Origin: Cardinalis cardinalis
Taxonomy: Eukaryota; Chordata; Aves; Passeriformes; Cardinalidae
Assembly (NCBI GenBank): GCA_014549065.1
Contig: JACDOX010000024.1
Span: forward strand, 5,489,577-5,553,576
DNA: 64,000 bases
Direction of reading: 5' to 3'
The first letter of the stretch is position 1, and every line of letters starts with the position of its first letter. A program made the translations under genes and the position numbers. The notes below the pieces were generated by a model. It did no database searches and was not told the origin of the DNA. It saw only the letters and a list, made by a program, of their open reading frames with translations. This document shows positions 1 to 11,900 of this stretch, piece by piece.

Positions 1-2868
1 GAGACANGTGGCATGAGGAACCTTGCCCAAGAGTTTCCTTAGAGAACATGTTTGGTTATAGGAACTTCCAGCTTGCTCTAGAGATATAATTCAGAAAACA
101 TGCCAAAAACTCAGCTTTTATAAATCTTTGCAACCCAATTACTTCTACTGCACTCAAAACATCAGCTGCTCTCCAGGAGAAATTTATGCTGCCTGAAATA
201 CAAATTGCAATTTGATTTTAGATCAGTTAGCTTCTTTAGTAATAATCTCTGACATCTGTAGGTTTCCAACATTATACTTTTATTTTATGAGCTGAAATAT
301 TAGTTTAAATTCTGACAGATGTATTCATACCAGTTCAAAAAATCCTACATTACTCTGGTTTCTAAATCTACTGATGTAAAAGATCTTTGATCTGGAAACT
401 CAGCAAGTTAATCTTTTGGTGCAATTTAATATTATGTGTTTGAAACAGAAAAAAATACAGAAAATCTTGAGAAANCATTTTGTGAGACATGTCAGATGCT
501 CTTGTAGCTAATAGGAATTTTGTTAGGGAGGAACACTGAAGTAGAAGTCATGAGAATATACAGATGCAATAATGTTTTTTAATTATAGTAAAGGATACAT
601 TTTAATAGGGTGTCCACCCACCCAATCATATTTGTTGTACCACAACCTTCCTCTTGACCTGGAGAGGGGGAGTTGCTTCTTCACAATCCATGACTCNCAT
701 TGCAAAGTAATTGTCCATGCTACAATGAACGGTCAGCATTTTTCCATGAGATAATTAAGATACAGTGATAAATACTGTTTAAACTTGTTAATACTGTTTA
801 AACTTTAAATACTGTTTAAACATTTAGGCAGCTTGTAACCTTTTTGCAAACTCCGATGGTTTGGTAAATCACTGTGGGGNAACTGGTAGTTTTGTGTAAG
901 TGTACCTTTTCTGTGTTAAATATAAAGCTCATGAGACAGGAAATAATCAAAATGGTATTTCTTGACACTCTATTTTGCATAGAAGCTGACCTTCTGGTAT
1001 TTTGTTGTTGNAATCTTTTATCAACATGTATTGAGTGCAGCACTTCAGAATTATGTATCATGATATTCTCTATTTTGTCTCCTTTTCCATGCCCCTACAG
1101 ACATGCCTACAGAAATATGTTTAGTCCTTCCCTGTTGCAAAGAAGCGTGAGAAAANGTGGGGTTTTAATTCTTGGTTGGCATCCTACCAGCAATGTTTTT
1201 TTTTATAATATCTGCATTTTTTGGATTAATGTTAATTGTACATTTTAACATAGACTTCAATGTTCAGAGCAAGAGGTTTCTTTGGATACTCTTCTCTTCT
1301 TTCACATTGCTAATACTTTTTCCCTATCACACTGAAAAGTGAGTGGCAGGAACTTTTTAATTCCTTTTCTCACTGAAACATTTTTGTATGCACTTGCTTT
1401 TCTATTCTATTATCTTAAACTAATATTAAATTTTTTCTTACCTTGAAATGTCCACTGTTGCCTCTAAAATTTTACTAATGCAGTGGAAGGATTGTTTCAG
1501 GTGTTTTTCAAACTATACTGAGTTCTGTTGTCTGTCACTTCATACGGGCCTGATATTGCTTATTCATGTTGGTGTCAGTCTACAATAATCTCACACTTTC
1601 TTCTGATAAATTTCTACCTAGCNTGCTGTTTCATATGCAGTATTATTGTAGCTGATTATTCCTGCCTATATGTAGAACCATGCACTTGTTCTTACAAAAG
1701 TTCATCCCACTGTTTTAAGGTGACTTCTTCACATAAATCAAGTCCATTTTGAATTTTAATCACATTCTCTTGTGTACATCACTCCAGATCATCTGCAATT
1801 TGCTCTCAAATCCAAAAATCCCAAAGCTAAGATTATGGTTTCCCAGTGTGTCCTCGGGAGGATGTCATTCCTTGTCTGGGACATAGCTTCATATGGCAGG
1901 AAGCAGTACATTTTCTCCTTCTTGAGACTAAACAGGAGCTAAGTTCTACAGTGGGCCAGCAAGTGGAGATGAATTTCAACAAAAGAGAACAATACCAGCA
2001 GTAGAATTGCCTTGCTTTTCTTATTTTCACTATTGCCTAAGAGAAAAAGAGGGTGAATTTCATTTGAGGTACAGGATTACAGGAAGGGTGGGAAATTAAA
2101 TGAGCCCCAGAAATTTAGCATTATAGAAGTTCAGAAAGAGGTCTAGGAACTACTAGTTAAACAGTTTATCAATTTCTGAATGAGCTTTCATTCTCACCTG
2201 GAAGGACTAATTAGAATACTAACACCTTTGCTTTTCTATCATAGAGACCTTTATGGTTACTTTTGACCTACTACTGGTGGTTATTCCTAACACTATCACC
2301 AATTCTTCCATAAACTAGGAGCATGAATTAATGGTCAGTGAGGCAGATTAATCCAGAAGGTTCACGTCTCATCACTAGTTCAGTTCTTTCAATACCCTTA
2401 AAATACCTCTAAAAACAGTGTTTTATTTTGTATCTGTGAGTGGCAGCTGCAAGTCTCATTGCTTTACAGTTGTGTCTCCCTTTTCCACTTGATGAGCTGG
2501 AGCAGTCCTGCACNGAGACTGAAGCAGGAGCTGAACTCAGGCCAGTGTTCAGACTGATGTTGCTGCAGTATAGACTGACCTTAACCTGTTCAGCAGGTAA
2601 AACTGAAAAACACCAGGCAACACCGACACATACAGCCNTATAAAATAATGAGTTGGATAGATCAGCAATGCTTCGGCACCCTTACATAAACTGTTTCTGG
2701 TTTTGTTATATTTTTCTTTCTGAAGCAGCTCTTCAACAAACATAAAATTAGTGCAGTTATACAGAGACTGAAAGGGTCTGTCTTTCATTATTTCCTAACT
2801 TCATATCATCAGAAATTTAAAAATTCCAAAGAATCTATGATATATTATCTTTCCACCTTCTGTTGCAG
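1..2868. other. Presumed PTPRQ intron, no exon recognised
   Basis: AT-rich sequence upstream of the PTPRQ transmembrane exon. The short ORFs here have no recognisable FN3 or other domain. The transmembrane exon needs an upstream exon ending in phase 1, and I found no convincing acceptor-ORF-donor combination with that phase. The preceding exon is therefore probably outside the window, or is too short to see by eye. A three-copy short tandem repeat lies at 771-821. Confidence 0.5.
771..821. repeat. Three-copy short tandem repeat with GTTTAAAC core
   Basis: The 14-mer AATACTGTTTAAAC occurs exactly three times, at 771-784, 790-803 and 808-821, with periods of 19 and 18 bases. Each copy holds the 8-base palindrome GTTTAAAC. 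The linkers differ slightly. Confidence 0.85.
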
Positions 2869-2968
2869 GTGAAGGACTGACAGGAAGATCTGTAGAAGTT
2901 GTCCTTGCTGTTACTTTGTGTATACTTTCAGTTGTTCTTTTAGTGGCTGCAGTATATGCTTTTGCAAG
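2869..2968 (+). CDS. PTPRQ: PTPRQ transmembrane exon
   Basis: The acceptor is tgttgcag and the donor gtgag. The exon starts with two bases of a split codon, then 32 full codons, then two bases (ag). The translation begins EGLTGRSVEVV and contains about 25 hydrophobic residues up to VYAFA, with the right length and composition for a single membrane-spanning helix. Confidence 0.88.
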
Positions 2969-5900
2969 GTGAGATTTATATACTCTTGCCATAGCTGGTT
3001 TGAAAACACTCAAAAATGGTTTAAAGAAGAGTTGAAACTGTCCTATAAGTGCAACTAATCTGTAATTACAGAGTGTTTTGATTTTCGGTTGGGTGTTCTT
3101 TTTTAATGTAGAACTTTAGGGAGAGACTCACAAAGAATTTAGTCTAGTGAAGGTAACCTCCATAGATGAAGAAAATTCAACTTCTCNAGAGGCTAAATCA
3201 GAGTGGTAGCCTTTCTTAACCTTTCAGAGCCACTTCTCTATTGACAGATCAGAGTGTCAGCTGCTTGTAGTTATCGTGATGGCTAATACTATCTACAGCT
3301 GGGTATGAAGTAAATACTCTCAATTATATTTTCTGTCTTCCTAATAAACTTATCAGTTAAATACATTGAGTTCTCACATGCGGAACACAAATTTAGTTTT
3401 AATTCAAATAGTGAACAAAGTAACCGTGTAAAGAAGCTGGTTGTGTACTGCACACATGATGCTAGTTTTCTCATTCATCAGTTCTGTTNTTACTCAGCTG
3501 CATTATTCAGGCATTACCAAAGAATTTTTGTGGGAAACCTAAAAGAATGCAGCATGTAGATTCTTTCCTCTTCATTTTAAACAACATAAATTTGACTAAA
3601 TTACACTGTTATGAGGGAGACAAAAATAAAAGCCAAGGAAGGATTCTTGGAAGCCATTTTTCAGTTTCAGCCTGTCAAATCAAAGCATTGACATATGTGT
3701 CCTTAAATATTTTGCGTGTGTATTTTTCACTGTTATTTTCCATTTAGAATTCGGCAAAAGCAAAAAGAGGGAGGCACATACTCCCCACGAGATGCTGAAA
3801 TTATTGACACGAAATTCAAACTGGATCAGCTGATCACAGTGGCAGACCTGGAGCTGAAGGATGAGAGATTTACACGGTAAGCATACTCCTTAGGCAAAAC
3901 AGTAGCCCNAAGGGTCTGTAGCCATGACCCCTTTCTGACCTTTGCTTGTTTGGAAGTGTTTGTGCTGTTCTTATTTACACAGGTCACTGAGATCCTTTTT
4001 CAAAGAATGACCTCCATCCTCAAGACACTTCTCACTAGCTTTTAGAAAATCACTTAATCTTAAGCCCTTTTTACAACAAGATAAAAATCTAAGTGCAAAT
4101 CACTGTTTAACTGTTAGCCAAAGAAGGGTTACATATTTTAAACATGCAGAATTTCTGAGTGGTTTTTTTTTAATGGCCCAATTTTTTGTTTAGGCTTAAA
4201 CTTACACAAGCTTTCTGAAAATACCAGACTCCTAGAAATCTCTGACAAATAATTCAAGAACAANTAGCTCAAGAACAAATCTGTCATTGTTTAATTGACA
4301 TTTTGAAAGTATTTGTCTTTTTTGAAAAAGGGATCAGCATAACATCTGGGTTTCTGTGGAGCTCAGCACACTGGCTATCCTAACATCTACTCATTTAAGG
4401 TGCAGGCAGCAATTCACATTTTGTACCTGACAAGAAATGTTGTCACAGATATTTATCAGAAGAACTGCTTTTTGACTGCCAGAAATGTTGATATTACTCA
4501 AGAAATAAATATAATGATGATTATCAATAATATGTGGCATCCAACTGTGTTAGAAATATTTGGTGAAAATTCTTCACCTGCTTGTATTTTCCCTGCTGTC
4601 TCACAGATGAAACTCTGTGGTAGGCAGTCTCCCTAAGGATAAGCCTAAAATAGTCTTGCCCTAGTAGCCAAATATTCTACTGTTGCAGACTAGGAATAGC
4701 TGGAAGATGAAAGGTTGTAGCTGTTGACCTGAGGTTTTTTTGTATGTCTGTGTGTGGTACAGAGTAAGTTGATTGCATGTACAAACCTGTTCAAAATAGA
4801 GCACACAAGAATGGCTGCTGGTGACAGATGAGAAAACATACTGGGAATCATCTGGAACTCATTGATGTAAGGGCTGGGGTATGTCCCGTGCAGGGCACTT
4901 GCTCAGATAGCAGAATTTAGTATCTGCTAATAACAGTGCAAAGCACCCTCTGAAGGCAGAACCATTGCCACTGNATTGCAGTAACTGTGCTTCAGATAAA
5001 TTATCTCCATGGATTTTCAAAATTACCTTGTTTACACATTGTTAGTTGAATAAGAATAGTACTAATGTTGTTTATGTACTAAAGTGTTAATGGATTTTAC
5101 TTCCAGATACTCTTCATTTTTCTTTAGACGCAAGGAGATTTTTGTCATCCAGTAAGTTTTTGTATTATTGAAGCAACATGGTGTGTTTTCCATTCTCTTC
5201 TCTTAACCTGTGTGTTATCATACTATATCAAATGATACAGCTNATCAGAATGAAGCATCAATCTTTGCAGATATTCTAATGGCAAACAATGGTATTTTTC
5301 ATCACGAAGTCATGTATATTGTTAGTCCCTAATGTTGAATTATAGGGCTCCCACAACTATATTCAAATAAATCAGGGTAATTTTTAAATGGAAATTGTAA
5401 CACAGTATGGCAGTATAGCCCTGGGATAAACAACCTCTCCTTGAAACAAAGGCACTGTAAATGTGACATAAGAAACATGCTATTTCTTTCCTTTGGAAGT
5501 TAGGATATATATACTTAAGAGAAATTNGTTTTTTTCCTCAACTGTCTTTTGTACTCACACTGCAGCTGTTTCATACTATGTCCCTGCAATCTCAGCAACA
5601 TATCCACACAGTCAAATACTTTGNTGGTTTGCAGATACCATTCTGGCACTTTTCTGTCTGAATTATGTGTATTTTAAAATTTTACAGTCTCAATCTCTAA
5701 AGGGTAATTGAGAACTATAATATTTCATACTTATATACATTTCATTATGTGATTTATGCACAGCAAGACCTTTACTGAATAGTGCTTCAGCAGTTTTNGT
5801 TACATCACCCTTATTTTAATGAGTCAGTCTCACTTTTTTGTTTGCAATTTGTAATGTCCTTCCATCTCTATTTTCCTCTTCCCTCCTTCCAACTGTCCTT

Positions 5901-8900
5901 TAATGGCCAAAAGCAAAGACTTTCTACTTCTGTCATTGTAAGGTACAGAATGCAGTTGTTAAAATTTTGGATTATTATTTTTCAAACTGCAGTGGCACTG
6001 AAGCTACAGCAGGCTCCTTGTCCAGGTCCTTTGCTGAACGTTATGACAAACTGATGAAGTGTAGGCACTGATTGAGAGCTTCTCAGGACAGGATTCATGA
6101 CATCTTTTCATCTGGAAGACAGAAAATGTGCCCCAAGGAACTCTTCTAGATAACATATATATAGTAATGANGGGCAGGATGTGCTTTATCTTTCAAAAAT
6201 TCTTTAGTTTATTTTGACTTTTTTTAAGCCTCTAAGAATCTTTCACTATGTGTAATATTCTGTTCTGGTAAAGTCAATGACANGAAGGGACATTTTAGGT
6301 GTCTCTANTGCTGTCTTAAATGTAGTTAATCCTTCCTGATAATGAGGAGTTGTATCAGACAGCTGNCAGAAGCATGGCAGCAGTACCAAGGCAGCTTACT
6401 GCAAAACCTAATGACTAAAATGGTTTTGTTTCCTGTTTTTAGACTTCCACAGTTGCACNATAAAAGAACTGTTGTACCTGTTGCCACTGAGGAACAGCTA
6501 TGCTGAAGTCAGTCACAGTCCCAGTTCTTGACCCTATCATTCTCNTGATTTGTGGCTAAAGCAGTGACATGTTAGCATGTTTAGTTACAGTATTTGATGC
6601 TGATGACTGCAGTCTAACCTTCACAAATTTCCCATGCATTTGGGATGGGCATCACTGCATCTGCTCTACCTACATTGGCTGCATTTAGGCAGCTGTCTCA
6701 GCTGTGTTAGCAATGCTCGCTGTGTTGCAGTTTGTGGCATCTTGCAAGTGTGTGAGGAGGGCAGAGATGGGCAGAATCCTTTACCAGACTGGCATGTTTG
6801 TATTTTTCAGGCAGCAGAAAATCAACTAAAATCTGGTCCACCTTCACTGTGAAAGAGTTTGTGTGAAAATCCTAGGTGAAAACAGAACAATATAGATTTA
6901 TTCCCTCTAGCTACTAATCCTTCCATTCAGTGCTCATTGGAAGGGGGTATTTTGGAAAACAGGTTTTTTTGTCACTACTCTGACATTATATTTTTCAGCT
7001 ACTATAAATCAATAAAGGCACACACTTGCAGCTGACNGAGTTCATCCACAGAATCAAAATACTCCAGACTGCTCCATGAGATCCCTCTTGCTTGTCTCTC
7101 ATCCGTTGTCTCTTCAGACATTCTCTAATATTTGGTGGATTGCAGCTTATGATCTTGGCTCATATTCTCAGATAATTTTGCAGCTGGTATCTCATGAGAA
7201 AAACAATAAATTAGAAAAAAAATTTCTGTTCTGTATGAATATGACTGTAAATACTTTTCATCATTCTTAGACCGAAAATTCAACAGCTTGAAGCTCAGCA
7301 AATGTTCAGTAGAGGTTAATCAAGACATTATATTTCACACATTTTGATANTTTTTTAATATTAAGTATTTTGCACTATAAAAGTCAGTTTGAGTAGGAAA
7401 AGAGAAATTTAAAAGTGCCAAGCATTCCATTTTGACAATTTTGAAATTTTTTGGTGGGTAATTTTTTTTTTTTGACCAGGAAATTAAAGGCAAATTAGTA
7501 GTACTCTTTTAAAATAATAAAAATCATAAAAAATATTATTGACAATCTTCAGTGGCTAAAATTACTAATACTAGCTAGTACACATACACTCACTCTCAAC
7601 ATGTCTTTCTTAAGTGTTTGATCAATTGGATGTAGTTTCAGAGGGCATGCAGGGAATTAAGTCCTGCAGAATTTAATGGAAAATGAGATCTTCTTTATGA
7701 ATCCCAAATGCTAATTTTGAATGTTTGGGACATTAATTGCATTCCATGATGGTGGAGATGGTGTGAGACAACAGTAAAAAACAACCTTGTTCAAAACATA
7801 CATAGCCCATCCATCTAAACTGGATTAAACATTGTTTCATTAAACTCACTGAATATACATATACTGGACGTACTCATCACTTGCCTGACTTACAACAGGT
7901 CCACAGGGTTTGCCAAGTCACTCTTCAAAGCAGACACTAATCTTCTGTGAATAGATTCTNTCCCTGAATTTTCATTGTGCACCAGGTTTGGTAAGATACA
8001 AGTAACTTCCCTGTTCCAGGTGCTTACCTAGGAGACAACTTCTCTGGCACCCTACTTTNGCAGTGGTTTCCACAGCAAGGATAAAGCCATTTAGATCCCT
8101 GTTTTTTTAAAATCTTTCCTTGAGAAGTTGAACCCTTTGGTTGATAATTTTAGGCTTTTGTTTCACTCTATGTGAGACAGCTTGTCAAGAACGTGGGGTC
8201 AGAAGGAATATTTCTGCATTACAGACACTGTAGCCCCTGCAAATACCAGGTAATTAGAACTCCTTATCAAAAAGTGTTNTAAAGAAAATGATTGTCTGAT
8301 CTCATCTTTCGTATATACTATGCATTCAGTGGGTGTCTATATTTGAGGTAACAGTTTCACACATACATTTATTTCTCTAGACCAGCCTGATACTTTCTTT
8401 GTGCAGACAGACCTGTATTCCTTTGAGTAGGGGTAGGCTTGGCTTCCATCTTGCATTTTTTCTTCAACAAGTTTCCCTTTAGTAATCAGCTATCAAAAAT
8501 AGGCTTCCTGAAGTTTGTGTTCCAGGAGAACAAGGTTTGTGAATGTATGTGTCCTGGTTCAATGGAAGAAATGATCATGTGTTCTGTTTCCTTAGGCTTT
8601 TAATATGTAGGAAGGGTTAAGCTCAATATTGCTCTCAATTAACTTGTTAAAAATTAGTTCCTCTGTTGGTCCTAGGAAATGTCAGTGGTGCTTATGAGTT
8701 AAGCCTTTTGCCTACATAGTAATTTCTGTAGTTTTCTGGTTGGACGAAGTTTTAATTCCCTGTGGATTTCAGATGATTGACCCAGAGAGAAAGCTGAGTC
8801 TGTGTGACAATATGTCTTCAGTTATCAGTGCCAACACAAATAAATGGCTTCTTTCTAGCTCTATCATATGTAATCTGAGTGGGATTCAGATTTTTGATAG

Positions 8901-11900
8901 TCTTCAAAAAAACCCCACATATGAAACAATACACTGTTTTAAAAGAAAATCAGATTTAAAGCTATAAAGCATTCTTTATCTTACAGAATGTTTTTCTTTC
9001 CTCATATCAAAGTCAGGCAAGTGGGAATCTGAAATGGTCCAGCTGAAATAGGGACATTTTCAACTTCATGGCTTGATTCTGAATTNTGCTCATCAAGATC
9101 TAGTGATATTTATATTTTTAAGTTTTGTACAAAACACTGGGAAATGTGNAGGACAAGATTACATACAGATGAGTATTTGTTCATTGACAAAATACTGTAA
9201 GGTTATTACTATGTATTCCAAGTCAAGAGACATACAAAAAATACTATTTTTTAAGCCTAAGGATGTTAAAACTGAGAATTGCTGGAAGTCTTTAGTGAGA
9301 GCACAAAAGTCATCCCTTCTGAAGATCCTTACACAGCAAAGCCAACACCTTTGCCACAGTCAGACAAGTTAGACATTAACTTTCCTCTAAGCACTTTAAA
9401 GTAAATCATCTTATCTTCTGAGCTGCCAAGCTACTGCTATGTGCACTTGCTACTGACAAAAATGTGACAGTTCAGTAGTTCTACAATTCACTTAAATTCC
9501 TACAGATAGGTTAAAATGTCAACCCATAGATCCCTTGCTTCTTAAAAAAAACTTGTGTTGTTGGATCCATGTACCTTCAGCCCCGAAACACTGAATTACC
9601 TACCTGGACTGATTATGCACAGCACAGAAATTATTTTAATTTCCTGATGACCAAACTGCATTTTCTTACTGCAAATTATGTGCAGTAAGCCCCTCATTGT
9701 TAAAAATGTGAGAGGAGAGTATTTGAAAAATTACTGGAATGTCAACTGGGACATGACTTTTTTCTGTTGTTTAGTGGTGAAGATAGGTGAATTCAAAGGA
9801 AAAAGAAGTGGAACTTGCCTTCAAAGTCTCCTTATAATTTTGATCCCCCCAAAAGAGCCTACAAAAGCTNCTGTTCTAGTCAAAGACAAATATTTATTTG
9901 TATGCAGTACTTTGGTACAGCTATTGAAAGTCCTTATTTTTGTTAGGAAACTTTAGTTCTATAATGTTGCCAATATTACTAGAAGGTAGTTTCATCTGGC
10001 ACATAGTGCAAACAACTTATGTGATACAATGAGCCCAAGCTACATGTCTAAGCATTCTGAATAGATAGAGTGGCATGCTTTCTTATCTTATTTCCTTCTT
10101 TTTCACCCTAAAGCTGTCCTTCAGTTGTCCTTCTTAATAAGCACCTTTACATCTGTGAATACTTTTAACTCCAGTGAGACTGATGTAATGAGGCTTTCAT
10201 AGCCAATTTGCTTTGTTTCAGGGTAACTGCTCTAAAAANGTATGTACCACAAAGGCATTCTCCATAGCTTTGAAATTAACTCCCCTGNTGCTTAATAATA
10301 AATTATTCAACAATTTTATTAATCTCATTTTATTATCTCAATTAAAATTTAAATAATTAAGAATCATTTCATAAACTATTTTTAAAGCAATTTTTTTCCT
10401 ACTAGAATTATGGCAGCAATACAGTAGACTTTGTATTATAGAACAATATTTTTTGCAATATTTTCTGTNAGGATGTATATTTGGAGGAACAGACACATAA
10501 AAGGGGTAGTCAGAGTTTTTTGAAGGAGCAGGTTATCTTTAAAACTGAATTATTGCAAACTTTTTTACTTGGTCCTTTAAACAAGCTGTCTGAGTGCTCA
10601 AAATTTGGTTTCTAAATCCATTCAGAGGCAATTTTGACCAAGTTTCAAGGCCATCTGAAAGTCCCCAGAGTATAGATGCTCATGTTCTATCTTCATGAAA
10701 GAAGAAGATAGATCTCTCTGTGCTGTGAGATTAAAGATAAAAAAGAGAAAAGTTAAAGATTTAATATGTATCACAGTTTTTGAAATTGACATATATAGAA
10801 GAAGCCATGAACATGTGAAAAATAAAGATAAAACCAGGACACTAATTTTTAAAATCTTTAGAAAACAACCACAGCTGTGGTTTCTGTAGAGGCACACCAG
10901 TATCATGACTCATCTGTGACTCATTTTAGATATCTGCTTCAAATAAGATGAAATTACACCTATTTCTCCTCATTGATTATAAAAGAAATCTAGAGTGACT
11001 GAGAAATAGGCGTCTGTGTTCAGTCAGATTGATCCTACCCCAATGCTCTGAAATGGCCCTTAGGAGAATGATATTGGGTCAAGAATGCAAAATGAAGCCT
11101 GTCAATGTGTATGTAGCGGTGTGCAGCAAGTATGGGTTTCTCGGGGCCACATGAGCCCAGAGCACTGAAAGTGATCTAAAGAAAATGACAGAAACTGTAA
11201 CTATGTAATTCATATCTGCTGATACCTGAGATAAAAACTAATAAAGACAATCACCCAAGGTATCTGAATTTGAATCCATAAGGGAAACCAATCTTTAGGT
11301 ACATGGTATTTAATCTAGAACCTATTAAAATGCANAACATTGGTTAACTCTCAGCTTGCTGCATTTAACAAAGATCTCTATTTCAGGTTGCTTAGTTATA
11401 GAAAATCCATCAAGTAAGTTTACTAAAGATTTTTATGTTGTGTTCATCGGTGAGTCTCAATGTGTGGTTCCTTCCTCAATGTTAGAAAAAACTCCAAGCT
11501 GCGTATAAATCATAAAAGCATGACTAATTGCATGGTAACTGGAGAAATGCTTTCTCTCTCTCTGGGGTGAAGCCTGCATGTCTGTGTTTTAGCTTGGGAA
11601 GCAATACAGGGTTATTTAAACTCCTCAGGATTTAAAAACCATGTCATTATGAGAATGAGGTCACTGCAATATTTTATACGTCTAAAACCTTGCAATGTGT
11701 AAAATGTTTTCTGTATGACAAAGAAGTATTATGTACCTTAGAATGCAATAATAATTTCACAAATTTACTTTAATGTCAAAATGTCGCCTTGAAATGCTGT
11801 TACCTATAAAAACAATCACAGCCTACAGTACTGTTAACATTAGCATCACTAAAAATGTTGTGAGGGGGAGCAACAAGGGGGTAAAATGTTTCTTTTAACT

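Noticed and set aside
832..895. Possible PTPRQ exon between ggcag and gtaagt
   Set aside because: Open in one frame, but it would end in phase 2 while the next exon at 2869 needs phase 1, and its translation resembles no FN3 sequence.
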